Positions 45,040 to 54,654 of a DNA stretch of 64,000 nucleotides are shown here, in pieces. The stretch comes from Noviherbaspirillum aerium. GTDB lineage: Bacteria; Pseudomonadota; Gammaproteobacteria; Burkholderiales; Burkholderiaceae_D. Every line of letters begins with the position of its first letter. The stretch's first letter is position 1. Both the position numbers and the translations under genes were made by a program. Under the pieces are notes generated by a model, which ran no database searches, had not been told where the DNA came from, and saw only the letters and a list, made by a program, of their open reading frames with translations. The stretch lies in contig NZ_VFAH01000008.1 of assembly GCF_008929045.1 (NCBI RefSeq), positions 62,001 through 126,000 on the forward strand, read 5' to 3'.

Positions 45040-45452
45040 CGGTTCAGCTTGCGGATGCGTTCCGAGGGCGTGATGATGTCGGTCAGGCGAATGCCGAACT
45101 TGTCGTTCACCACGACCACCTCTCCCTGGGCGATCAGGCAGCCGTTGACGAGCACGTCCATCGGCTCGCCGGCAAGGCCGTCGAGCTCGACGACCGAGCC
45201 TTGCGCAAGCTGCAGCAGATTCTTGATGGCGATCTTGGTGCGGCCGAGCTCCACCGTCAACTGCACCGGGATGTCGAGAATGAAATCGATATCGTTGTTG
45301 GTGTTCGACTTGCCGGCCGATCCGGAGAATTCCTGGAATACGGTGGCCTGGGCCTGCTTCGCAGCCATCGCCGCCGCTTCCGCCTGTGCCTGTTCGGCGA
45401 TCGCCGCGCCCCAGTCGTCATCCATGCTCGACTGGTCGTTTTCGTCAGCCAT
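45036..45452 (-). CDS. fliN: Flagellar C-ring protein FliN
   Basis: A 138-residue protein whose C-terminal SPOA domain (about 55-135) has the conserved LDIPVQLTVELGRTKIAIKNLLQLAQGSVVELDGLAGEPMDVLVNG stretch. FliN forms the base of the switch complex with FliM and docks FliH. The N-terminal 50 residues are acidic and Ala/Gln-rich. It overlaps fliM by 8 bases and fliO by 4. Confidence 0.97.
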   Translation of the reverse strand: MADENDQSSMDDDWGAAIAEQAQAEAAAMAAKQAQATVFQEFSGSAGKSNTNNDIDFILDIPVQLTVELGRTKIAIKNLLQLAQGSVVELDGLAGEPMDVLVNGCLIAQGEVVVVNDKFGIRLTDIITPSERIRKLNR

Positions 45453-46446
45453 TGTCTTCTCCTTGCATAAATTCGTTCGTGCTGTAGGTCAGCAGCTTTT
45501 CCACGCGCAGCGCGTACTGCCCGTTGAATTTTCCGTAACTGCACTCCATCACCGGCACGCCGTCCACCTTGGCCGATACGGTTTCCGGGATGGCGAGCGG
45601 GATGACGTCGCCAACCTTCATGTTCAGGATCTCGCCCAACGTCGTGTTGGCCGTTCCCAGATCGGCAACGATCTGCACTTCGGCGGTCTGGATCTGCTGC
45701 GTCATCAGGCGCACCCAGCGCTTGTCCATTTCCAGCGTCTCGCCCTGCAGGCTGCTGGTCAGGATGTCGCGGATCGGCTCGATCATCGAGTAGGGCGTGC
45801 AGAAATGCATCTCGCCGCTGACCGGACCGAGTTCGACGGTAAATGTCGTCGCTACCACCACTTCATTGGGCGTGGCGATGTTGGCAAACTGGGTATTCAT
45901 TTCCGAGCGCACGTATTCGAACTCGACCGGATAGACCGGCTCCCACGACTTGGCATACGTCTCGAATACGATGCCGAGAATGCGCTGGATGATGCGCTGT
46001 TCGGTTTGGGTGAAGTCACGTCCTTCCACGCGGGTATGGAAACGTCCGTCGCCGCCGAAGAGATTGTCGACCAGCAGAAACACGAGATTGGGATCGAATA
46101 CCATCAGCGCGGTGCCGCGCAGAGGCTTCATGTGCACCAGATTCAGATTGGTCGGCACCACCAGGTTGCGGATGAATTCGCTGTACTTGTGCACGCGCAC
46201 CGGGCCGATGGACACTTCGGCGCTGCGATGCAGGAAGTTGAACAGGCCGATGCGCAGCAGGCGGGCGAAACGCTCGTTGATGATTTCCAGCGTCGGCATC
46301 CGGCCACGGACGATGCGTTCCTGCGTGGCCAGGTTGTACGGACGTATCCCGGAATCGTCTTCCGGCGCGGCGCTTTCGTCCTGGTCGCCGGTGACGCCCT
46401 TGAGCAGGGCATCGACTTCTTCCTGGGAAAGGAAATTATCAGCCAT
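45445..46446 (-). CDS. fliM: Flagellar motor switch protein FliM
   Basis: A 333-residue protein: an N-terminal CheY-binding segment (FLSQEEVDALLKGV, residues 4-17), the middle CheC-like domain (about 45-235, with RIGLFNFLHRSAEVSIGPVRV and VFDPNLVFLLVDNLFGGDGRF), and a C-terminal SPOA domain. It binds CheY-phosphate and sets rotation sense. It lies between fliL and fliN. Confidence 0.98.
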   Translation of the reverse strand: MADNFLSQEEVDALLKGVTGDQDESAAPEDDSGIRPYNLATQERIVRGRMPTLEIINERFARLLRIGLFNFLHRSAEVSIGPVRVHKYSEFIRNLVVPTNLNLVHMKPLRGTALMVFDPNLVFLLVDNLFGGDGRFHTRVEGRDFTQTEQRIIQRILGIVFETYAKSWEPVYPVEFEYVRSEMNTQFANIATPNEVVVATTFTVELGPVSGEMHFCTPYSMIEPIRDILTSSLQGETLEMDKRWVRLMTQQIQTAEVQIVADLGTANTTLGEILNMKVGDVIPLAIPETVSAKVDGVPVMECSYGKFNGQYALRVEKLLTYSTNEFMQGEDNG

Positions 46447-46450
46447 GGTG

Positions 46451-46984
46451 TTACTGGATGACGAATGACGTGAAGAACACGCCGTGAGCTGACTGCGGCG
46501 CCGCGTTCGGAACGAAAGGTTTCGTCACCTCGGCCAGAATGTCGGTCTGCAGCTTCTGCTTGCCTTCCGCAGTGCCGATTTCCGATGCCTTGCGGCTTGC
46601 CAGCAGCAGCAGGATTCGGCTGCGCAGCAAGGGCATGTACATTTTCAGATATTCGACCTGCGTCTGGTCGGCGACCTGGAGCGTGAAGGCAACCTGAAGG
46701 TACTGCTCGCCATTCTCCGGCTGCAGGTTCACCGTGAACGGTTCCATCTGCAGGAAGACCGGGGGCTTGCTCAAATCAACCTTGGGCGGCGGGGCGGCCG
46801 CATGTTCGTCATTGCCGTCCTTCTTTCCCATGAAAAACCAGGCGGCGCCTGCGCCGATGGCGGCGAGCAGCACCGCACCGGCGATGATGATGATCAGTTT
46901 CTTCTTCGAACCGTTTGCCGCGGCGCCGGATCCGGCATCGTCTGCGGCTACGGCTTTCGCATTTGCTTTCGAGGCGGTTGCCAT
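46451..46984 (-). CDS. fliL: Flagellar basal body-associated protein FliL
   Basis: A 177-residue bitopic protein: a Lys-rich cytoplasmic start, one membrane helix (LIIIIAGAVLLAAIGAGAAWFFMG, about 30-53), and a periplasmic domain with FTVNLQPENGEQYLQVAFTLQVADQTQVEYLKMYMPLLRSRILLLLASR. FliL surrounds the stator and aids torque. It is the first gene of the fliLMNOPQR run; the 190 bases up to fliK should hold its promoter, but I see none that fits sigma-28. Confidence 0.96.
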   Translation of the reverse strand: MATASKANAKAVAADDAGSGAAANGSKKKLIIIIAGAVLLAAIGAGAAWFFMGKKDGNDEHAAAPPPKVDLSKPPVFLQMEPFTVNLQPENGEQYLQVAFTLQVADQTQVEYLKMYMPLLRSRILLLLASRKASEIGTAEGKQKLQTDILAEVTKPFVPNAAPQSAHGVFFTSFVIQ

Positions 46985-47175
46985 GTTTGTTCCTTAGTCC
47001 CGTCCGCATCGCGGATCGGTGTTTCCTGCAGAGTTTCCTGACGCATTATCGTCAAGCGGCCGCTTCCGGGATGCGTTGAACAGAGGGGAGAAGTCGACTC
47101 AAATCATTCCCGCTTTCCCGTCTGTGCCTCGGCTTTCCTTCGATCGCGGTCCGCCGTCACCGGTGGATTGCCGGT

Positions 47176-48489
47176 TCAGACAAAGGTATCGACCATGCCG
47201 AGCCCGCCAGCCGACGGTGCCACGCGGCCCACCTGGGTATTCCCTGCGACGGGGCCGTCGCCGCCGTGGTGGTCTCCCTGGCTTCCCTGGCGTGACCCGA
47301 AAGACTGGCCTTGCTGGCCTTGCTGATTCGGCGATCCGCTATTGACTGTTGCCTGGCCAAGCTGGATGCCGGCTTCGCCGAGCATGTCGCGCAGTTTCGG
47401 CATCGCCGCTTCCAGCGCCTGTCGTACTTCAGGCTGTGCCGCGGTAAAGGTGGCGCTTGCCTGTGAATTGTTGACGTTGAGGACAATCTGCAGCGGGCCG
47501 AGATCTGGCGGATTCAGGGTCAGGGAAGCGCTCTGCTGTTCCCCGGTTACCATCCAGACCACCTTCTGCCCAAGGGCCTGGTCCCATGCGGAAGACCCGA
47601 CTGCCGGAGCCAGGCGGTCGGCCGCCTTGGATTCCAGGGCGCGAGCGGCGGCGTGCACCTGCGCCATCTGCGGCATGGCCTGCACCGCCGCCGGAGCCTG
47701 CGTGAGCGTGTCCTGCAGTTTGGCCGCAAAATTCGTCGGTGCCGTTTCGTTTTCCGCGCCCGCCATCAGTTCCTGCCCCTTGGGTGCAATCATCGCCAGG
47801 TCGCCAGCGGGCGCTCCGTTCCCAGTGGCTTCCACCTGCGGCTTCAGGGTCTGTTGGAACAATATGTCCTTGGCGCCGGCGTGGCGGCCGTCGATATCCG
47901 GACCGAGCGTCGTGCCGCCAGATTGCATGCCGGATGCGATGCCGGAGGTGTCGAGCTGTACCGTAGTCTGGTAGGGGCGCAACATGCCTGTGGCAGCCAG
48001 AAGCATGGCGGAATCCACCATCGGCTGCGTTTGCTGCGGCAGAGCCTCGGCGGGCGCCGCGGGTATTGCCGGGTTTGCAGCATCGGTGCCGGCCGGCATT
48101 TGAAGCAGGTTGGCAACCATGGCCAGCAGATCTTCCGGTGTCTGGTCGGAAGCCGCCTTCGCTTCGGAAGGATCGTCCTTGGCGGGTGCCTTCTCCGATG
48201 CGCTCTTTTGCTTGACCGCTGGCCTTGCTTCGCCGGCGGGTGGGCGCGCCGTTGCCGGCTGAGCGGGGGAAGAGGGGGCGGATGCCGTGGAAGACTTCGC
48301 CTCCTTGGCGGGCGCGGCAGGCGTATCCTTCGTCGCCGGCACGTTGGCCGGCTGGCGCTCTGCGACTTCCTTCGAGAGCATCTGTCCGAAGGACTGCGTC
48401 TGCGACTGGCTATTGGCGTCCGCCTTCTTCGCGGCCGGTGCCGGCGTGGTGAAGAGCGCAGCTGGATTGGTAACCTGGGGCGTTTGCAT
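47176..48489 (-). CDS. fliK: Hook-length control protein FliK
   Basis: A 437-residue protein: a long, Ala/Pro/Gln-rich flexible N-terminal ruler part (about 1-290) and the FliK C-terminal domain (about 310-400) with SASLTLNPPDLGPLQIVLNVNNSQASATFTA. It measures hook length and triggers the FlhB switch. It follows fliJ by 7 bases in the same direction. A second FliK-like gene lies at 55734-56894. Confidence 0.95.
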   Translation of the reverse strand: MQTPQVTNPAALFTTPAPAAKKADANSQSQTQSFGQMLSKEVAERQPANVPATKDTPAAPAKEAKSSTASAPSSPAQPATARPPAGEARPAVKQKSASEKAPAKDDPSEAKAASDQTPEDLLAMVANLLQMPAGTDAANPAIPAAPAEALPQQTQPMVDSAMLLAATGMLRPYQTTVQLDTSGIASGMQSGGTTLGPDIDGRHAGAKDILFQQTLKPQVEATGNGAPAGDLAMIAPKGQELMAGAENETAPTNFAAKLQDTLTQAPAAVQAMPQMAQVHAAARALESKAADRLAPAVGSSAWDQALGQKVVWMVTGEQQSASLTLNPPDLGPLQIVLNVNNSQASATFTAAQPEVRQALEAAMPKLRDMLGEAGIQLGQATVNSGSPNQQGQQGQSFGSRQGSQGDHHGGDGPVAGNTQVGRVAPSAGGLGMVDTFV

Positions 48490-48496
48490 GTCTGGT

Positions 48497-48937
48497 CTAC
48501 CGTTTATAGTTGGCTAGGCGGGTTGCGTATTCGTCCATCAGTTTCTGGTCGCGCTTGTTTTCCTTGCGCTGCTCGACCAATTGCTTGCGTGCGGCCAGCG
48601 TGTTGTAGGACATGCGCGTGCGTTCGGAGCTCTGCCATGCGCTGCGTTCCTCGACAATGCGGCGCTTGGCGTTGTTCACGATCTGCTGCTGGCCGGCGAT
48701 TGCCGTATCCAGCTTTTCCAGGAAAAGCTGGAAATTGCGGTATCCCATGGCGGTCATCCCGTTCGACAGGCCAGTCCTGAGGCGGCTTTCATAGTCTTCG
48801 CGGAACTGCATCAGGAGCCCGAGCTTCTGCTCCGTGTCTTCACAGGCGCGCACGGCGATGCCGAGCCGCTTGGCGGCTTCATCGGTTTGCGTGGTTGCCA
48901 GTTCGATAAGAGTGTCGAGCGCGGAGATTTTTGCCAT
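48497..48937 (-). CDS. fliJ: Flagellar export ATPase stalk protein FliJ
   Basis: A 146-residue, nearly all-helical antiparallel coiled-coil protein (DTLIELATTQTDEAAKRLG through KRDQKLMDEYATRLANYK). It sits in the centre of the FliI hexamer and contacts FlhA. The length matches the family (about 147). Its position between fliI and fliK is standard. Confidence 0.95.
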   Translation of the reverse strand: MAKISALDTLIELATTQTDEAAKRLGIAVRACEDTEQKLGLLMQFREDYESRLRTGLSNGMTAMGYRNFQLFLEKLDTAIAGQQQIVNNAKRRIVEERSAWQSSERTRMSYNTLAARKQLVEQRKENKRDQKLMDEYATRLANYKR

Positions 48938-48966
48938 GATTCATTATAGTTCTGCGAATCAATATC

Positions 48967-50367
48967 TCATCCCTCGAAAAGCGTGGCAAGTTGCCCCAAG
49001 CTCTCCGCAATGGCGGATTTTTCGGTGATGTCCTGCTGCAGGAATGCTTCGATCTTCGGATGAAGCGCGATGGCCTGGTCCAGCACCGGATCGGAGCCGG
49101 CGCTGTAGGCGCCGACGCTGATGAGGTCCCGGTTGCGCAGATAGCGCGAGTACAGTTGCTTGACCCTGCGCATCAGCTTCTGGTGCTGCTCGGAGGTGAT
49201 GTTGTGCATGGCCCGGCTGATTGACTGTTCGACATCGATCGCCGGATAGTGCCCGGCCTCGGCCAGGCTCCGGTTGAGTACGATATGGCCGTCGAGAATG
49301 GCGCGCGCCGAATCGGCGATCGGATCCTGCTGGTCGTCGCCTTCGGTCAGCACGGTATAGAAGGCCGTGATCGAGCCGCCGCCTTCCTTGCCGTTGCCGG
49401 CGCGTTCGACAAGCGCCGGGAGCTTGGCGAAGACGGAAGGCGGATAGCCTTTTGTCGCCGGCGGTTCGCCGATGGCCAGTGCGATCTCGCGCTGGGCCAT
49501 CGCATAACGCGTCAGGGAATCCATGATCAGCAGCACGCTCTTGCCCTGGTCGCGGAAATACTCGGCGACCGTGTGGGTGTAGGCCGCGCCCTGCAGTCGC
49601 ATCAATGGCGACACGTCGGCGGGTGCGGCGATCACCACCGAGCGGGCGAGACCGACCGTGCCGAGAATCTGTTCGATGAATTCCTTGACCTCGCGTCCCC
49701 GTTCGCCGATCAGGCCGACCACGATCACATCGGCGCTGGTGTAGCGCGCCATCATGCCGAGCAGCACGCTCTTGCCGACGCCCGAGCCGGCGAACAGGCC
49801 CATCCGCTGCCCGCGTCCGACCGTCAGCATGCTGTTGATTGCGCGCACGCCGGTGTCCAGCACGTCCGTGATCGGTGCACGGAACAGCGGATTGCCGGGG
49901 CGGACGTTCAGCGGGGCGGAATGCGCCGCGTGCAGCGGTCCGAGGGAATCCAGCGGCCTTCCTGCGGCGTCGAGCACGCGTCCCAGCAATTCTTCTCCGA
50001 CCGGCAGGTGCCGGCCGCGGTCGCTGGGGCGACGGCGGGGATGATCGACAGTGCCGGGGCGGGGCAGGGTCTGCACCACTTCAAGCGGGAATACGCGCGA
50101 GCCGGGCACGACGCCTTCCACGTCGCTTTGCGGCATCAGGAACAGCTTGTCGTTTTCAAAACCGACCACTTCGGCTTCGATCTTTGCGCCGCTGCCGAGC
50201 GGGACCGTGCAGGCGCTGCCGACCGCCAGTTTGAGGCCGACTGCTTCCATGACCAGGCCCGCCACGCGGGTCACCCTACCGGAAACCTGCATCGGCTCCG
50301 CGATGCCGACCAGCGACCTGCAATCGCGCAGGTAAGCTTGCCAGCGCTCGGTGTGGCCGCCGTTCAT
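48967..50367 (-). CDS. fliI: Flagellum-specific export ATPase FliI
   Basis: A 466-residue F1-beta-like ATPase: Walker A at about 193-201 (AGSGVGKSV), Walker B in [38 protein letters not shown]. It forms a hexamer below the export gate and feeds substrates. The start at 50367 is chosen because its ATG overlaps the fliH stop (ATGA) and gives the normal N-terminus; an upstream start would add 16 residues inside fliH. Confidence 0.97.
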   Translation of the reverse strand: MNGGHTERWQAYLRDCRSLVGIAEPMQVSGRVTRVAGLVMEAVGLKLAVGSACTVPLGSGAKIEAEVVGFENDKLFLMPQSDVEGVVPGSRVFPLEVVQTLPRPGTVDHPRRRPSDRGRHLPVGEELLGRVLDAAGRPLDSLGPLHAAHSAPLNVRPGNPLFRAPITDVLDTGVRAINSMLTVGRGQRMGLFAGSGVGKSVLLGMMARYTSADVIVVGLIGERGREVKEFIEQILGTVGLARSVVIAAPADVSPLMRLQGAAYTHTVAEYFRDQGKSVLLIMDSLTRYAMAQREIALAIGEPPATKGYPPSVFAKLPALVERAGNGKEGGGSITAFYTVLTEGDDQQDPIADSARAILDGHIVLNRSLAEAGHYPAIDVEQSISRAMHNITSEQHQKLMRRVKQLYSRYLRNRDLISVGAYSAGSDPVLDQAIALHPKIEAFLQQDITEKSAIAESLGQLATLFEG

Positions 50368-51047
50368 TCCAGCCAGCCGTTGGTCTTGCCGAGCGCATCG
50401 GCGATACGCTGCCATCGCATTTCGGCGGTGGCGTCGATCTGGTTGCTGGCAGTCTCGATCCGGCAGCCGCCGCGTTCCAGGTGCGCGTCCTCCGTCACGC
50501 GCCAGCCGCTGCGGGCCAGATCTTCGCCGATGTGCCGGGAGACCAGGGCGGCATCCTCCGGATGCAGTGCCAGCAGGGCGGGCTGCTGCACCACGGGCAG
50601 GTAGCGGATTGCCTCGTTCACGATCGGCAATACGAGTTCGGGGCGGATCTGCAGGGAGGTCTTGAGCATGGCCTTGGCCAGGTCCAATGCAAGTTCAAGC
50701 ATGTCGGAGGCAACCGTATCATTCGCGCGCTCCACCGCGCCGCCAAAGGTCTCGGCGATGCGGCGTACCGGCGCCAGTTCGGTTTCGAGCGCCGCGCGCG
50801 CGGTCTCCAGCGCTTCGGCATGTCCGGCGGCGAAGCCTTCGGCATGACCCGCCTTGTGACCTGCCGCATGGCCTTCCTCGTAACCCTGGCGCCTCGCTTC
50901 CTCGCGCTGCAAGCCAAGCTGTTCGGCAGCCTGCTGTTCCGCCAGCGCCGCCTCCTGCCTGGCGCTGGGGCGGTTGTCGCCCAGCGACGCCAGCTCCCAT
51001 CGCTGGTAGGCGGACAACTGTTCTTTCGGAATGATGGTGGAGCTCAT
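50364..51047 (-). CDS. fliH: Flagellar export ATPase regulator FliH
   Basis: A 227-residue protein: an N-terminal segment with Trp and Tyr residues for FliN/FlhA contact, a central helix with GxxxG-like repeats ([24 protein letters not shown], about 56-79), and a C-terminal FliI-binding domain. It forms the spokes linking FliI to the C ring. Overlaps fliI by 4 bases. Confidence 0.96.
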   Translation of the reverse strand: MSSTIIPKEQLSAYQRWELASLGDNRPSARQEAALAEQQAAEQLGLQREEARRQGYEEGHAAGHKAGHAEGFAAGHAEALETARAALETELAPVRRIAETFGGAVERANDTVASDMLELALDLAKAMLKTSLQIRPELVLPIVNEAIRYLPVVQQPALLALHPEDAALVSRHIGEDLARSGWRVTEDAHLERGGCRIETASNQIDATAEMRWQRIADALGKTNGWLE

Positions 51048-51162
51048 GAAATATCCTGGTGGTTCATGACCGCATTGCAGTGGAACGCATTGCGGTCAGA
51101 GCCGGTCTTGCAATGCTGTCTGCTAGACCGGGCGAATGCGGGCGCGGCTAATATCAGGCGTA

Positions 51163-52158
51163 TCAGATGAACGCATCATCGCCCTTGGCGCCGAGCACAA
51201 TCTGGCCTTCGTCCGCAAGGCGACGCACGATCTGCAGGATTTCCTTCTGCTGCGCCTCGACTTCGGACAGGCGGACCGGGCCTTTCGACTCCAGGTCTTC
51301 CCGCATCATCTCGGCCGCGCGCTGCGACATGTTCTTGAAGATCTTTTCGCGCAGATCCTGAGTGGCTCCCTTGAGCGCCACGATCAGCGATTCGGACTGG
51401 ACTTCCCGCAGCAACACCTGGATGCCGCGATCATCAATGTCGATGATGTTGTCGAACACGAACATCTCGTCCATGATCTTCTGCGCCATGTCGTTGTCAT
51501 AATTCTTCAGGTTGTCCATGACCGACTGCTCGATCTCGCCGGACAGGAAGTTGAGAATTTCCGCCGCCGCCCTGACGCCGCCGATCGGCTTCTTCTTCAG
51601 GTTCTCGTTGCCGGCCATCAGCTTGGTCAGGACTTCGTTCAGTTCACGCAGGGCGGCTGGCTGCACGCCGTCCAGGGTCGCAATGCGCAGCACCACATCG
51701 TTGCGCAGGCGCTCGGTGAAATAGGTCAGCACCTCGCAGGCATGGTAGCGCTCGAGATGCACGAGAATGGTGGCGATGATCTGCGGATGCTCGTTGCGGA
51801 TCAGGTCGGCAACCGATTGCGAGTCCATCCACTTCAGGCTTTCGATGCCGCTCGCGTCGCGGGTGCCGAGGATGCGGTTGAGCAGGGAAGAGGCCTTGTC
51901 TTCCCCCAGGGCCTTCGTCAGCACTGTTCTGATGTATTCATCGGAGTCAACGCCGAACGAAGTGTTCTGTTCGGTCTCCGCCCTGAAGTCTTGCAGCACG
52001 GCTTCCAGCTGCTCGCTGCCGATCGACTTCATGGTCGACATGGCGGCACCCAGTTTCTGCACCTCGCGCGGCCCAAGATACTTCATGACCTCCGCCGCTT
52101 CTTCCTCACCCAATGCGAGCATGAGGATTGCTCCCTTCATTACGCCGTCTTCACTCAT
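51163..52158 (-). CDS. fliG: Flagellar motor switch protein FliG
   Basis: A 331-residue protein with the standard N, middle and C domains: LALGEEEAAEVMKYLGPREVQKLG near the N-terminus, the EHPQIIATILVHL middle-domain motif with its Glu-His-Pro-Gln, and the torque helix in VALKGATQDLREKIFKNMSQRAAEMMREDLE. It interacts with FliF and with MotA. Overlaps the end of fliF by 8 bases. Confidence 0.98.
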   Translation of the reverse strand: MSEDGVMKGAILMLALGEEEAAEVMKYLGPREVQKLGAAMSTMKSIGSEQLEAVLQDFRAETEQNTSFGVDSDEYIRTVLTKALGEDKASSLLNRILGTRDASGIESLKWMDSQSVADLIRNEHPQIIATILVHLERYHACEVLTYFTERLRNDVVLRIATLDGVQPAALRELNEVLTKLMAGNENLKKKPIGGVRAAAEILNFLSGEIEQSVMDNLKNYDNDMAQKIMDEMFVFDNIIDIDDRGIQVLLREVQSESLIVALKGATQDLREKIFKNMSQRAAEMMREDLESKGPVRLSEVEAQQKEILQIVRRLADEGQIVLGAKGDDAFI

Positions 52159-53836
52159 TTCCGCCTACCCATGCCTTCACCACATTCGCCACGATCTTGG
52201 GATCGGACTTGGCCAACTGTTTGGCCGCTTCCAGATTGTCATGATAAGTGCGCTGCTTCGTTTCCTGTTCCAGAAGCTGCGTCTCGTCCTTTTCACCGCC
52301 CTGATGCTGACCGATCTGGACAATCGCGTCCTCGTCCTCTTCCTCCTTCTTGTCTTCCTTGGGCGGAGCGAAGTGGGAAGTGATCTTCTTGAGCATCGGC
52401 CGCAGGAAGGCGAAGAACAGGTAGGCAATGATCAGCGCGCCAAGCAGATACTTGCCGACGACCATGCCAAGCGGGATCGCCTCGGGGCGCTTCCAGAGCG
52501 GGACCTCGGGTTCTGCTTCCTTTTCCTCGCTGGCGAAAGGACTGTTGACAACGTTGAGCGAGTCGCCGCGGTCCTTGCTATAGCCCATGGCTTCCTTGAC
52601 CAGGTCGGTGATCTGGACTTTTTCCGCATCCGTCAGCGGTTTCATGGTGACCTTGCCGTCCTTGCCGACTTCCTTGCGGTAGTTCACGACGACAGCCACG
52701 GTCAGCCGCTTGAGTCCGCCCATCGGCTGCTGCACATAACGCACCGTCTTGTCGACTTCATAATTGACGGTCATGTCCTTCTGCGCACTGCCCGGGGCCG
52801 CCTGTGCCGCATTCGGCGCGGCGCCCGGCGCGTTCAGCGGTGCGGTCGCCGGAGCTGGCGGCTGATTGGACAAGGCGCCCGGTACGCCGGACGCGTTCGC
52901 CGACCCTCCATTCTGCGATTCGCTGCTTTGCTGGCTGCGGATGGCCGCCGAGTTCGGGGTGCCGTTCGGCTTGTAGATTTCCGCAGCCTGCTCGCTGGTG
53001 GAGAAATCGACATCGGCGGTCGCCTCGGCCCGCACGTTCGAGGCGCCGAGGATGGGCGTAAGGATGGATTCGATTCGCTTGACGATGCTCTGCTGGACTT
53101 CCTGCACATACTTGAGCTGGGTGGCGTCCAGTCCATTGGCGCCCGGTTTCTTTCCAGTGTCAGACAGCAGGTTGCCGTTCTGGTCGACGACGGTGACATT
53201 CTTGATCGGCAACTCGGGAACGCTGCTGGCCACCAGGTGAACGATGGCGCTGACCTGGGACTGGTCGAGCGCTCGGCCGGGATGCAGATTCAGCAAGACC
53301 GAAGCGGTAGGCTTCTGCTGATCGCGCACGAATACCGACGCTTTCGGCAGGGCGAGATGAACACGCGCCGCCTGGACTGCCGCGAGCGCCTGGATGGAGC
53401 GCGCCAGCTCGCCTTCGAGCGCCCGCTGGAAGTTGACTTGCTCGAGAAACTGCGACACGCCCAGCTTCTGGTTTTCCATCAGCTCGAAGCCGACATTGCC
53501 GCCCTTGGGCAAGCCCTGCGAAGCAAGTTTGAGTCTGACGTCGTGAACCTGGCTTTCAGGCACCATGATTGCCGTGCCGCCATCGGAATATTTGTAGGGC
53601 ACGTTCATCTGCTGCAGCGACGCGACGATGGCACCGCCATCGCGGTCGGAGAAATTCGAGAACAGGACGCGGTACTGCGGCTGCTGGCTCCATAGCCAGA
53701 CGCCTGTCATCACGGCGAGAACGGCCGCCACGCCGACCATCAGCAGGACATTGCGCCCCGCCGGCGATTGGACGAAGCCGGCCACGCCGCCAGGTGCGGC
53801 CGGAATAACGGCGGTGGAGTCGCCCGCTACTGCCAT
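52151..53836 (-). CDS. fliF: MS-ring protein FliF
   Basis: A 561-residue membrane protein: TM1 about 30-50 (VLLMVGVAAVLAVMTGVWLW), periplasmic ring-building motifs (YRVLFSNFSDRDGGAIVASLQQMNVPYKYS; KVTVVDQNGNLLS), TM2 about 445-465 (LGALIIAYLFFAFLRPML), and a cytoplasmic FliG-binding C-terminus. It is the base plate on which the flagellum assembles. It is divergent from fliE across 226 bases. Confidence 0.98.
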   Translation of the reverse strand: MAVAGDSTAVIPAAPGGVAGFVQSPAGRNVLLMVGVAAVLAVMTGVWLWSQQPQYRVLFSNFSDRDGGAIVASLQQMNVPYKYSDGGTAIMVPESQVHDVRLKLASQGLPKGGNVGFELMENQKLGVSQFLEQVNFQRALEGELARSIQALAAVQAARVHLALPKASVFVRDQQKPTASVLLNLHPGRALDQSQVSAIVHLVASSVPELPIKNVTVVDQNGNLLSDTGKKPGANGLDATQLKYVQEVQQSIVKRIESILTPILGASNVRAEATADVDFSTSEQAAEIYKPNGTPNSAAIRSQQSSESQNGGSANASGVPGALSNQPPAPATAPLNAPGAAPNAAQAAPGSAQKDMTVNYEVDKTVRYVQQPMGGLKRLTVAVVVNYRKEVGKDGKVTMKPLTDAEKVQITDLVKEAMGYSKDRGDSLNVVNSPFASEEKEAEPEVPLWKRPEAIPLGMVVGKYLLGALIIAYLFFAFLRPMLKKITSHFAPPKEDKKEEEDEDAIVQIGQHQGGEKDETQLLEQETKQRTYHDNLEAAKQLAKSDPKIVANVVKAWVGGNE

Positions 53837-54062
53837 GATCCGCCTTTCCGGTTGCTGCTGTTCAGGTAAATGTTATTCATGTTGTGTTTTACGAATTCGG
53901 GGTTTTCGCCTTAGTGTGGAATTCTCGTCGCCTTGGCGAAATTTGATCGCAGGAACAGAGTGTGCTTTTGACTGCTAATCACCTGAAAACAGGAGATTTC
54001 CACGTGCTACCTTAGCGCTGTGAAAAATGGCATTGCGTTTGGCGATGCCCGGCGAGGAAAGC
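53837..54062. promoter_or_regulatory. Divergent fliF/fliE control region
   Basis: The 226 bases between the two divergent genes should contain class II, FlhDC-dependent promoters in both directions. It contains GGGTTTTCGC at 53900-53909, a 10-mer also found upstream of flhB at 23189-23198. No sigma-28 site is seen. The FlhDC-binding sequence of this lineage cannot be fixed by eye. Confidence 0.4.
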
Positions 54063-54416
54063 ATGAAGACTGGAATAATCGATACAAGCCGCATCGAAGC
54101 GATGATTTCGCAGCTCAGGGCTGCCGCGACGCGTCCGGAGCAGGGTGTCAAGGGCATGGGAGGCGCCGTGCCGGATGGCGAGCCCGCCGCCAGGGTGGAC
54201 TTTGCCAGCGCGCTGAAGGCATCCCTCGATCAGGTCAACGGTGCCCAGCGCAAGGCGGAAGATTTCAGCAAACGCTTCGTACTGGGCGACGACAGTGTCA
54301 ACCTGTCGGACGTGATGATCAATTCCCAGAAGGCCAGCATTGCCTTCCAGGCAACCGTCCAGGTCAGGAACAAGCTGGTGTCGGCCTATCACGACATCAT
54401 GAACATGCAGGTGTGA
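54063..54416 (+). CDS. fliE: Rod-MS-ring junction protein FliE
   Basis: A 117-residue helical protein with the FliE C-terminal signature (FVLGDDSVNLSDVMINSQKASIAFQATVQVRNKLVSAYHDIMNMQV). It is the first axial protein and a key for gate opening. Start at 54063 gives MKTGIIDTSRIEAM behind GAGGAAAG; an upstream in-frame start adds 12 residues. It is alone on the plus strand between two minus-strand runs. Confidence 0.95.
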   Translation: MKTGIIDTSRIEAMISQLRAAATRPEQGVKGMGGAVPDGEPAARVDFASALKASLDQVNGAQRKAEDFSKRFVLGDDSVNLSDVMINSQKASIAFQATVQVRNKLVSAYHDIMNMQV

Positions 54417-54654
54417 CAAAAAGCCTTTTCCGTGCAGCGGCATCGGGCATCTTCGCGGCGCCGTGCGATGAAGGTGCCTGAGCAGCGGTTCGGGCCGACG
54501 CAGTCAAACCCAAACGGGCGCGCATCGACTGCCCTCACACACTTCCCGCTTTGTCTTTTGGCCAGCATGTCGGCAACCAGTCACCGGCATCTCGTCAATT
54601 CATGGCAGGGCAGTCGCCGGAGCGCCGGCGTCATCGAAAGCCCTGCTGCCAAGC

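Noticed and set aside
43654-46461. A 935-codon open frame on the plus strand across fliQ, fliP, fliO, fliN and fliM
   Set aside because: It is antisense to five firmly identified, overlapping flagellar genes, and its translation is rich in His, Arg, Gln and Asp as is typical of the shadow frame of G+C-rich genes.
51136-53695. Long plus-strand open frames over fliG and fliF
   Set aside because: Antisense shadows of two canonical genes; no homologous features or ribosome binding sites.
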